From Candidatus Propionivibrio dominans (GTDB taxonomy: Bacteria > Pseudomonadota > Gammaproteobacteria > Burkholderiales > Rhodocyclaceae), in the NCBI GenBank assembly GCA_016709335.1, contig JADJNC010000004.1, positions 186,001 to 250,000 on the forward strand: a DNA stretch of 64,000 nucleotides, written 5' to 3'. Below the pieces are notes generated by a model. That model was not told the origin of the DNA, made no database searches, and worked only from the letters and a program-made list of their open reading frames with translations. The number at the start of each line of letters is the position of its first letter. Positions within the stretch are counted from its first letter, which is position 1. Position numbers and translations under genes: made by a program. Shown here in pieces: positions 32,668 to 42,621 of this stretch.

Positions 32668-33664
32668 ATGTCTGATAACTCCTTTGCCGCTGCAACATCG
32701 CCGGATTCGCCAAAACTGCTTGTCCGGGTGCGCGCCCATTTGCGTTTCAAGCACTATAGCATACGTACCGAAACCGCATACATCGGCTGGATCAAGCGCT
32801 TCATTCACTTTCATGGAACACGTCACCCGGCTGAAATGGGCAAGATCGAGGTCGAGGCTTTTCTGACTTCGCTTGCGGTTGAGCGCAATGTCAGTGCGGC
32901 AACGCAAAATCAGGCCTTGAGTGCCTTACTCTTTCTTTATCGGGAAATCCTGGAGATTGATCTGCCCTGGCTGGATGACGTGACCCATGCCAAAAAACCC
33001 GCACGCTTGCCTACGGTTTTGACGCTCAACGAGACTGCGGCCTTGCTCGATTGCATTGAGGATAGCGAGGTCACGCTGATCGTTCGCCTTCTTTATGGCA
33101 GAGGATTGCGCCTGCTGGAAGGGTTGAGGCTGCGTATCAAGGACGTCGATCTTGCCCGGCGCGAGTTGATTGTGCGTGATGGCAAGGGCGGAAAAGATCG
33201 GGTTACCATGATTGCTGCGCAGTTGCTTGGACCGCTGCGCTTGCAGATCGCTCGCCGTAAACTTATGCACGAAGAGGATCTGGCCAATGGCCGGGGTGCG
33301 GTCTGGTTGCCCGAGGCCTTGTCGGTCAAATATCCGGCTGCTCCGCTCGCACTCGGCTGGCAATACGTTTTTGCAGCTTCTGGATTCTCTGTCGATCCGC
33401 GCAGCGGTGCTGTTCGTCGTCATCATGTCGATGAAAAGTGCCGTCAAACGCGCAGCGGCTCAGGCCGGTATCTTCAAGACGGTCAGTCCACATACCTTGA
33501 GGCATTCGTTTGCCACTCACCTGCTGGAGGGCGGCTACGACATCCGCACCGTGCAGGAACTATTGGGGCACTCGGATGTTTCGACGACGATGATCTACAC
33601 GCATGTGCTCAATCGCGGCGGGCGCGGGGTGGCCAGCCCGCTGGATCGCTTGTCCATCGCGTGA
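32668..33664 (+). CDS. intI: Integron integrase IntI (one frame break near 33,435)
   Basis: Tyrosine recombinase that inserts and excises cassettes at attI and attC. The protein has about 332 residues if repaired. Core motifs are [23 protein letters not shown] (Arg I), [17 protein letters not shown] and [16 protein letters not shown] (Tyr). The IntI-specific insertion is clear: [38 protein letters not shown] and VRRHHVDEK. After HHVDEK the frame changes at the run GAAAAG near 33,435, continuing as [20 protein letters not shown]. Either it is inactivated or the indel is an assembly error. It is divergent from the array and preceded by a LexA box, the standard integron layout. Confidence 0.9.
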
Positions 33665-33856
33665 ATCGTGCTGCGGGCCAATCAATACGGTCACCTTTAT
33701 GATCAATGGCCATCATCTGCTCCTGAATACGGAAAACGTTAAATTAATACGCTTATCCGCTCGTGGTGATCAGCTGAATTTCTCTTCGACTGGCAGCTTG
33801 TCGCACTTGATGATTCGAAGCGAAAACGCAGTTTAAGTGAAGGCTGACCTATCTCA

Positions 33857-34150
33857 TCAGGCCGCTTTGAATTGCACTCTCATGACATCGTGAAGATCAA
33901 GTTTTTGTTTGACCTGCCATAAATCATGAGCGTCCTGCATTGCCAACCAACTCTCGGGAGACCGACCGAGCGCTTTGGAAAGACGAAGGGCCATTTCGGG
34001 GCTGATGCCACTGGAACCCTTGAGAATACGATTCAGCGTGGACGGTGCCACGTTCAGCTTGGAAGAAAGTTCACGGCAACTTAGAGCGTTGGGTGCCAGG
34101 TAAACTTCTTGAATGAATTCACCGGGGTGCGGGGGCTTGTACATGGTCAT
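33857..34150 (-). CDS. higA: HigA-type antitoxin
   Basis: 97 residues. An XRE/HigA helix-turn-helix, PHPGEFIQEVYLAPNALSCRELSSKLNVAPSTLNRILKGSSGISPEMALRLSKALG, with the PHPGE start typical of the HigA/VapI family, and the tail SPESWLAMQDAHDLWQ. Its ATG overlaps the toxin stop (TGATG). It represses the operon and neutralises HigB. The 190 bp between it and intI hold nothing I can identify. Confidence 0.93.
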   Translation of the reverse strand: MTMYKPPHPGEFIQEVYLAPNALSCRELSSKLNVAPSTLNRILKGSSGISPEMALRLSKALGRSPESWLAMQDAHDLWQVKQKLDLHDVMRVQFKAA

Positions 34151-34428
34151 CAGTGATAATCCTCATAATCCAGAGCAAGGGTATTTCCATCCTTGAACTC
34201 GAAAGTCAGCCGCCAGTTTCCATTAACCCATATCGACCAGCGAACGGGACTAAAACCTTTCAGCGGGTGAAGTCGAAAACCGGGGATGTCCATATCGTCA
34301 AGAGCCTGTGCTGAATCCATAGCAGCCAACTGCATTCGTAGCCGTGTGGCGTGCGCTGGCTGAATTCCTGCCAGGCTGCCGGAGTCGTAGAACTTCCGCA
34401 GACCTTTGTGCCGAAAGGAAGTAATCAT
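34150..34428 (-). CDS. higB: HigB-type mRNA interferase toxin
   Basis: 92 residues of the RelE superfamily: FRHKGLRKFYDSGSLAGIQPAHATRLRMQLAAMDSA, then FRLHPLKGFSPVRWSIWVNGNWRLTFEF and the end LDYEDYH. These are the HigB host-inhibition motifs. The toxin-first order with overlapping higA is standard. Unlike the modules in the cassettes it lies on the far side of intI and shows no attC site, so it is an island passenger rather than a cassette. Confidence 0.93.
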   Translation of the reverse strand: MITSFRHKGLRKFYDSGSLAGIQPAHATRLRMQLAAMDSAQALDDMDIPGFRLHPLKGFSPVRWSIWVNGNWRLTFEFKDGNTLALDYEDYH

Positions 34429-34546
34429 TCAGGCACTATAGCGCGTTGCGCGTGACGCAACAAGCGTTTGCAAACGACCGGGTCAAGGCTGACAGGCTGC
34501 TATTTCAATGAGTACTCAGCAACCACAGGCCTGGTCTGGCCGCCGC

Positions 34547-36548
<2,002 letters not shown>

Positions 36549-36580
36549 GCTGAGCTGTCTATGCGCTTCGATCAAGTAGA

Positions 36581-36740
36581 AACCGTAGTTGAGGGTGACT
36601 GCCGCAATACCCAGTTTGACGAGTGTTTGGCCCTCATCCCCAGCCCCTTCTCCCGCAGGGAGAAGGGTGCAGACCCCTCTCCCTGCGGGAGAGGGATGGG
36701 GTGAGGGCCTGCGATATTGGCATTACTCACAACTGCGTTT
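36581..36740 (-). repeat. Interspersed MITE-like element, copy 3
   Basis: This is the fullest copy. Ends AACCGTAGTTGAGGGTGA and CTCACAACTGCGTTTATT form an imperfect terminal inverted repeat. The interior has two hairpins, CCTTCTCCCGCAGGGAGAAGG and CTCTCCCTGCGGGAGAG. The 25 bp at 36702-36726 are identical, inverted, to 2581-2605, so this copy lies in the opposite orientation to copy 1. Confidence 0.72.
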
Positions 36741-37077
36741 ATTAGAATCACTCTTTACCAAACCTTGATTCCAGGAAGCTTCGGTTAGCCAATGAAGTTC
36801 GTGTTGGTTCTGTATAAGTTGTGTAACACATTAAATTTACAGGCCATTCTTATGTTGTTCACATTTTCTGTGGATAAGTCTGTGGGCTATTCATCCAATC
36901 AAGCCCGAAACGCTCTGCCGGCAAGGCGCGAGGTACTGTGCCGCAAAAAAAGGCTGTTTTTTTATTGTTAATAAACAATGGCTTGCGATAAGTCCCTGAT
37001 TATTAAGTGGACTTGTGACGAACAGATGACGCAGCAAGCATTTCTGTGCATAAGTCAACTCGAATGTTGGAAATAGT
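36741..37077. other. AT-rich intergenic region with DnaA-box-like sequences
   Basis: The gap between priA and hemE is strikingly AT-rich compared with its surroundings. It contains a perfect DnaA box on the minus strand (TTATCCACA, plus 36869-36877) and a near match, TGTGCATAA, near 37047. No gene or clear terminator is visible. It could titrate DnaA or be a relic of an older origin; this is speculative. Confidence 0.4.
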
Positions 37078-38160
37078 TTATATACTTTTATGCAGGATTT
37101 TGCTGTAGTCGTGCACCGTTTCAACGAGTGCTGTCACGTGCTCGGGCGGGGTGAATTGCGAGATTCCGTGCCCGAGGTTGAAGACGTGACTGCTATCGCT
37201 GCCGCCTTGGCGATGATAACTGTCGAGGACCTTTTTTGCTTCCAGGGCAATCCGCTCGGGCGAAGCGAAAAGCACACAGGGGTCGAGATTGCCCTGCAAG
37301 GCGACTTGCTCGCCGACGCGACGGCGCGCTTCGCCGATGTCGATGGTCCAGTCAAGGCCGACGGCGTCGCAGCCGATAGCCGCAATAGCCTCCAGCCACA
37401 GTCCGCCCCCCTTGGTGAAGACGATCGAGGGAATGCGTTCGCCGTCTTTTTCCTTGATCAGGCCGGCGACGATGCGCTGCATGTACTGTAGCGAAAACTC
37501 CGGATAAGCCGCTGCCGAGAGGCCACCGCCCCACGAGTCGAAAATCATCACGGCCTGCGCGCCGGACTCGATCTGGGCGTTGATGTAAGCGATCACTGCG
37601 TCTGTAGTCACCGCCAGGATTCGATGCATCAAATCGGGGCGCTCGTAGATCATGGTCTTGATGCGGCGATAATCGCTGCTCGATGCGCCCTCGACCATGT
37701 AGCAGGCCAGCGTGTAGGGGCTGCCGGAGAAGCCGATCAGCGGTACCGAGTTGTCCAGCGCACGTCGGATTTCGCAGACGCCGTCCATCACGTAGCGCAG
37801 GTGTTCGTAAGGGTCCGGCGCCGTCAGGTCGCGAATCGCCCATTCCTCGCGCAGCGGGCGTTCGAATCTCGGCCCTTCGCCTTCGGTGAAGTAAAGCCCC
37901 AGCCCCATGGCGTCGGGAACGGTGAGGATGTCGGAGAAGAGGATTGCCGCGTCGAGGTCATAGCGGGCGAGCGGTTGCAGCGTGACTTCGCACGCCATGG
38001 CCGGGTTCTTGCACAGTTGCAGGAAGCTGCCGGCGCGTTTGCGCGTCTCGCAGTATTCGGGCAGGTAGCGACCGGCCTGACGCATCAGCCAGATCGGCGT
38101 GTACTCGGTCGGCTCCCTGAGCAGGGCGCGCAGGAAGGTGTCGTTGCGGGGTCGGGTCAC
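37078..38160 (-). CDS. hemE: Uroporphyrinogen decarboxylase
   Basis: Decarboxylates uroporphyrinogen III to coproporphyrinogen III in heme synthesis; cytoplasmic. The 360-residue protein has [20 protein letters not shown] near residue 22, with the substrate-binding Arg residues, [17 protein letters not shown] with the catalytic Asp, [16 protein letters not shown], and [16 protein letters not shown] at the end. I chose the GTG at 38160 ([14 protein letters not shown]) because the frame upstream lies inside trkH. Confidence 0.96.
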   Translation of the reverse strand: MTRPRNDTFLRALLREPTEYTPIWLMRQAGRYLPEYCETRKRAGSFLQLCKNPAMACEVTLQPLARYDLDAAILFSDILTVPDAMGLGLYFTEGEGPRFERPLREEWAIRDLTAPDPYEHLRYVMDGVCEIRRALDNSVPLIGFSGSPYTLACYMVEGASSSDYRRIKTMIYERPDLMHRILAVTTDAVIAYINAQIESGAQAVMIFDSWGGGLSAAAYPEFSLQYMQRIVAGLIKEKDGERIPSIVFTKGGGLWLEAIAAIGCDAVGLDWTIDIGEARRRVGEQVALQGNLDPCVLFASPERIALEAKKVLDSYHRQGGSDSSHVFNLGHGISQFTPPEHVTALVETVHDYSKILHKSI

Positions 38161-38249
38161 GTGGTTCTGCCGAAGGGGTGGAGAAAGACGAATGTTCGCC
38201 GGGAAACGAGGATTATCCCGCGTTCGCAGGGCAAGCGCCACCAGGGATG

Positions 38250-39705
38250 CTAGCGACGCCAGAAGGCCGGGGTGAATACGACCAGCAGGGTGAAGATTTC
38301 CAGACGACCAAGCAACATGGCAAAGGTGCACACCCAGGTCTGGAAGTCGCTCAGTACCGCGAAGGTTGTCGCCGGACCCACTTGGTTGAGTCCCGGCCCG
38401 GTGTTGTTGATGCTGGCTACGACCGCCGAAAAGGCGGTGATGATATCCAGCCCCGAGAGCGAGAGCAGCAGGGTCATCGAGACAATGCTGACCATGTACA
38501 TGAAACCGAAGGCGAGCACGGCAAAAAGGATGTTGCCCGGCACCACCTCGGAGCCGATTTTCACCAGATAGACAGCGTTCGGGTGAATGGCGCGTACCAG
38601 CTCCCGGTTGACTTGCTTGTACAGCACGATGGCGCGGATCATCTTGATGCCGCCGCCGGTTGACCCGGCACTGGTCGCGAAACTGGAAAGAAAAAGCATC
38701 CACAGCGGAGCGAACATGGGCCACAGGTAGAAGTCGGTGGTGGCAAATCCGGTGGTGGTGGCAATTGAAACGACGTTGAATGCCGAATAGCGGAAAGCTT
38801 CCGAAAAGCTGGAGTAGACATTGTTTTCATTGAGGAATATGGCGATTCCAAGAACGCTGCCGAGGGTAACGACGAGAAACCATACGGCCTCGGGATCCGA
38901 GATGTAAGGCCGGATCGAACGACCGGAAAGCGCGATGAAGTGGGTGGCGAAGTTCATTCCGGCGATCAGCATGAAGACGATGCTGACCGTTTCGATGGCT
39001 GGCGAGTCAAAAAAACCGAAACTCGCGTCGTGACTCGAAAAGCCGCCCAGGCCCATGGTCGAGAACGAGTGCATGACAGCATCCAGCCAGCTCATGCCGG
39101 CCCAGCGGTACGACAGCATGCAGCACAACGTTATGCCGGCATAAACTCCCCACAATCCCTTGGCCGTCTGCGCGATGCGCGGAGTCATTTTTGAATCCTT
39201 CATCGGCCCCGGCGTCTCGGCCTTGAACATCTGCCGACCCCCGATACCCAGCAGCGGAAGTATGGCTACGGCCAGAACGATCAAACCCATGCCGCCCAGC
39301 CAGACGAGCTGAGTGCGCCAGAAGTTGATCGACACCGGCATCTTGTCCAGATCCGAGAAGACCGTCGCGCCGGTTGTCGTCAGCCCGGACACGGCTTCGA
39401 AATAGGCGTCGGTAAAACTGACATCGAGATGAATCATCAGCGGCAGCGCAGCGAATAAAGGTAACACCGTCCACACCAGCGCGACCATCAGGAAGCCGTC
39501 GCGGATCGTCAGGTCGCGCTTGTCCCGGTGCGTTACCCCCCACAGAGCAAGCCCGACGCCCAGGGTTGACAGGAGGGCTTCGTCAAAAGCGCGCTCCGCG
39601 CCGTCATGCAAAACCCACGAGACACCGACAGGGATCAGCATGGTCAATCCAAAAATGAAAAATCACCAGCGAAAGTACCCGGATCACCGGGAAATAGATT
39701 CTCAT
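38250..39705 (-). CDS. trkH: Trk potassium uptake channel subunit TrkH (one frame break)
   Basis: K+-translocating membrane subunit with the four-fold MPM pore repeat: [55 protein letters not shown] and [16 protein letters not shown] are the selectivity loops. The true start is the ATG at 39705 ([16 protein letters not shown]). One extra base between two A/T runs near 39,657 breaks the frame after VIF; the rest reads from [14 protein letters not shown]. The uninterrupted frame alone starts at 39647. trkA ends 10 bp upstream, so the two form an operon. Confidence 0.94.
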
Positions 39706-39715
39706 GGCGTTGCGA

Positions 39716-41146
39716 TCAGAAAAAGTGCAGTCCAACCGAGAACAGCTTCTCAACCTTCTTGATTACCCGATTGTTCAGACAAAAAACGATGACGTGATCG
39801 GCGCTTCTGATGACCTCATGCTTGTGCGCAATGACCACATGCCCTTTCTTTTTTATCTTGGCCATGCCGGCGTAAGCAATATCCTCATACCTGTCGAGAT
39901 CGCGCACGATGGCCACCAGCGTTGCTCCAGGAATCACTGGCAGTTGCTCAACCCGACGGCCGACCACGCGCGAGTTTTTTTCGTCGCCGTGCACGACGAT
40001 CTCGATGGCTTCGGCGGCGCCGCGGCGTAGACTGTGCACCTTGACCACAAAGCCGCTGCGCACGTGGGCAAGCAGATCGCCGATTGAAATCTGTGCAGGG
40101 GAAATGGCAATGTCAATCGGGCCACCCTGCACCAGTTCGGCATAGGCACGCCGGTTGATCAGTGCCAGCACCCGCTTGCAGCCCAGGTTCTTGGCCAGCG
40201 AGGCTGACATGATGTTGTCTTCTTCGTCGTTGGTCAGGGCGAGAAAAAGATCGGTCTCCCCGATCGACTCCTGTTGCAGCAGATCTTCGTCAGTGGCGTC
40301 ACCGAGCAGTACCAGGCCTTTTCCGATCAGGTTGGCGATCGTCTGCGTACGTACCGGATTGCTCTCGATCAGCTTCACCATGCAGCGACCTTCGAGCCTT
40401 TGCGCAACGCGCAAGCCGATGTTGCCGCCACCGGCGATGATGACGCGCTTCACCGGTGCCGTCATCCGGCGCATTTCGATCATGACGCGCCGGATATGCT
40501 CCTCGGCCGCCAGCACAAAGACCTCGTCACCCTCCTCGATGATCGTATCGCCGGTGGGGATGACCGGATGGTCGAGCCGGAAGATGGCCGATATTCGTGC
40601 ATCGACGTTGTCGCCCAGATGCTCGCGCATTTCCCTGATCGGCTTGCCAACCATCAAGCCCCCGGCGAAGGCCTTGACACCCACCAGGGCGATGCGGCCA
40701 TCGGCAAAATGCAGCACCTGCAAGGCTTCGGGAAACTCGACCAGGCGGACCAGATAGTCGGTGATCACCTGCTCCGGGCAAAGCGCATAACTGACGGCAA
40801 AATTCGCTTCGGCGAGCAACAATGGATTGTCCAGATACTCGGCGGATCGAAGACGGGCGATGCGTTTGGGGACGTTGAACAGCGAGTGCGCCAGTTTGCA
40901 GGCCACCAGATTGGTCTGATCGCTTTGCGTCACGGCGATCAGCATATCGGCGTCGTCCAGTCCGGCATCGCGCAGGGTCGATGGCAGGATGGCGTTGCCG
41001 ACAACGGTGCGCAAATCGAGTCGGACCTGCAGGTTTTCGAGGCGCTCACGGTTGCTATCGACGACCGTGATGTCGTTGCTCTCTGAAACGAGACTCTGTG
41101 CAACACTGGTGCCGACCTGTCCCGCACCAAGGATGACAATTTTCAC
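39716..41146 (-). CDS. trkA: Trk potassium uptake regulatory subunit TrkA
   Basis: Cytoplasmic nucleotide-binding gating ring of the Trk system. The 476-residue protein has two RCK domains, each starting with a Rossmann GxGxxG: MKIVILGAGQVGTSVAQSL at the N-terminus and VKRVIIAGGGNIGLRVAQRL near residue 230. NAD(H) or ATP binding is family knowledge. It follows ntrX by 34 bp in the same direction and precedes trkH, an order conserved in betaproteobacteria. Confidence 0.96.
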   Translation of the reverse strand: MKIVILGAGQVGTSVAQSLVSESNDITVVDSNRERLENLQVRLDLRTVVGNAILPSTLRDAGLDDADMLIAVTQSDQTNLVACKLAHSLFNVPKRIARLRSAEYLDNPLLLAEANFAVSYALCPEQVITDYLVRLVEFPEALQVLHFADGRIALVGVKAFAGGLMVGKPIREMREHLGDNVDARISAIFRLDHPVIPTGDTIIEEGDEVFVLAAEEHIRRVMIEMRRMTAPVKRVIIAGGGNIGLRVAQRLEGRCMVKLIESNPVRTQTIANLIGKGLVLLGDATDEDLLQQESIGETDLFLALTNDEEDNIMSASLAKNLGCKRVLALINRRAYAELVQGGPIDIAISPAQISIGDLLAHVRSGFVVKVHSLRRGAAEAIEIVVHGDEKNSRVVGRRVEQLPVIPGATLVAIVRDLDRYEDIAYAGMAKIKKKGHVVIAHKHEVIRSADHVIVFCLNNRVIKKVEKLFSVGLHFF

Positions 41147-41180
41147 GTTTCCTCTCCCCTTGAATCGATGCCGGCCGGCA

Positions 41181-42440
41181 TCACTCCTGATCTTCGCTGC
41201 GCCGCCCGAGGTTCAAACCCAGTTGCTTCAGCTTGCGATACAGATGGGTCCGCTCGAGGCCGGTTTTATCGGCGACGCGCGTCATGTTGCCGCGTTCGCT
41301 TTTCAGATGATGTTCAAAGTAAAGCCGCTCGAAAGCTTCACGTGCGTCGCGCAAAGGCTGGTTGAACATGGGCAGGGCCAGCGGCAGTCTGGGTGCGTCG
41401 CCGGCATCGCGCAGCAGGATGCTGTCGACATCATCGACCGTAATCTCATCGTCGAGTGCAGACAGGGCAAGATTCTTGACCGTCGCCAGCAACTCGGCCC
41501 ATTCACCCTGCCAATGGTGCAGGCGCAGCGCGTTCAGGGCACCAATCGAAAAGTGACGCGAGGGGACTTCATTGCGTTCGACCAGATGGGTCAGGACCAG
41601 CGAGGCGATTTCGGGAACGTCGTCGGAATGGCCGGAAAGTTGCGGTAAAGCCACCCAAACCTCGCCCAGACGCGCCATCAGCACGGGATCCCAGCCGGCT
41701 TCAGCGAGAGCCGAAAGCGGGCGCGAGGAAGCCACAACCAGTTGCAGGTTGCACTTCTCGATGCGCTCCAGCGCATAAGCGAGGTTCTTCTGCTGGAGTT
41801 TGCCGAGCAGCATCAGGTCGGCGACGAACAGGATGCCGCCGCCGGCGTTTTCGAGCATCTCCTGCGTCAGGGGCGCGCTCGAAGCTGAGAGGTCGAGCCA
41901 CGGCGTCTTGGGAGTTTGCAGCGTACGCGCACACATTTCGGCAATGTTGCCAGAGGCGCTCTTGAGCAAAAGCACGGGGGTTTTTGCGGCGGCCTGTTCG
42001 ATCCGCTTCTTCAGATCCTTGAGCAGCGGCGAACGGGCAAAGGCGTCGAGCGTGAGCGGCGGCTTTTGCGGCAGGACATCGTGCTTGAGGGCTTTCTTGA
42101 CGGTGGCCAGCAGCTTCTGCAAAGCAATCGGCTTTTCAAGAAAGTCGATGGCGCCGACGCGAGTCGCTTCGACTGCGGAATCGATCGTTCCATGACCGGA
42201 CATCATGACCACCGGCATGGTCAGCAAGCCGGCCGCTGACCATTCCTTGAGCAGCGAGATGCCGTCCGTATCCGGCATCCAGATGTCGAGCAGGACCAGA
42301 TCCGGCCGTTTCTCGCTACGACTCCTGCGTGCCGCAGCGGCATTTTCGGCCAGCGAAACGGAGTGCCCTTCGTCAGCGAGAATCTCGGAGAGCAACTCGC
42401 GGATTCCCATTTCATCGTCGACAACCAGTATTTGCGCCAT
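41181..42440 (-). CDS. ntrX: NtrX-like response regulator with a degenerate AAA+ domain
   Basis: 419 residues: receiver domain (ILVVDDEMGIRELLSEIL, phospho-acceptor Asp in LVLLDIWMPDTDG, VMMSGHGTIDSAVEATRVGAIDFLEKPI), central domain and Fis-type DNA-binding end (GNMTRVADKTGLERTHLYRKLKQLGL). The central domain keeps the length and secondary-structure rhythm of a sigma-54 activator, but the Walker A loop is lost (LLLKSASGNIAEMCA), the Walker B Asp is altered (GGGILFVADLML) and the GAFTGA loop is absent. It should bind DNA but not drive sigma-54 open-complex formation. Confidence 0.9.
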   Translation of the reverse strand: MAQILVVDDEMGIRELLSEILADEGHSVSLAENAAAARRSRSEKRPDLVLLDIWMPDTDGISLLKEWSAAGLLTMPVVMMSGHGTIDSAVEATRVGAIDFLEKPIALQKLLATVKKALKHDVLPQKPPLTLDAFARSPLLKDLKKRIEQAAAKTPVLLLKSASGNIAEMCARTLQTPKTPWLDLSASSAPLTQEMLENAGGGILFVADLMLLGKLQQKNLAYALERIEKCNLQLVVASSRPLSALAEAGWDPVLMARLGEVWVALPQLSGHSDDVPEIASLVLTHLVERNEVPSRHFSIGALNALRLHHWQGEWAELLATVKNLALSALDDEITVDDVDSILLRDAGDAPRLPLALPMFNQPLRDAREAFERLYFEHHLKSERGNMTRVADKTGLERTHLYRKLKQLGLNLGRRSEDQE

Positions 42441-42621
42441 GATCAGTTCTCTTCAAGGTACTCGTCGCGCAAGCGACTCTTGCATCTCCCCTCGCCCATC
42501 GGAAGAGGGTTCGGTGCCGGGATGGGCAATTCACGGTGCAGGTTCCATACCCAGCGATCGATTCCGGCGTGCAAGCCGGAATGTTCCCAAAAAGTCCGGG
42601 AAACGGACAGTTCAACAACTT
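42441..42621. repeat. Repeat-bearing gap between ntrY and ntrX
   Basis: The 181-bp gap holds a REP-like hairpin ATTCCGGC-GTGCAA-GCCGGAAT (42561-42582), with the same arms as the hairpin between umuD and umuC. It also holds a fragment resembling half of the MITE-like element (CCCCTCGCCCATCGGAAGAGG near 42488). It interrupts an otherwise tightly packed operon and may separate ntrY and ntrX expression. Confidence 0.5.

Noticed and set aside
38161..38724. Extended N-terminus of hemE in the open frame up to 38724
   Set aside because: That stretch lies inside trkH and has no similarity to HemE; the GTG at 38160 gives the standard length.
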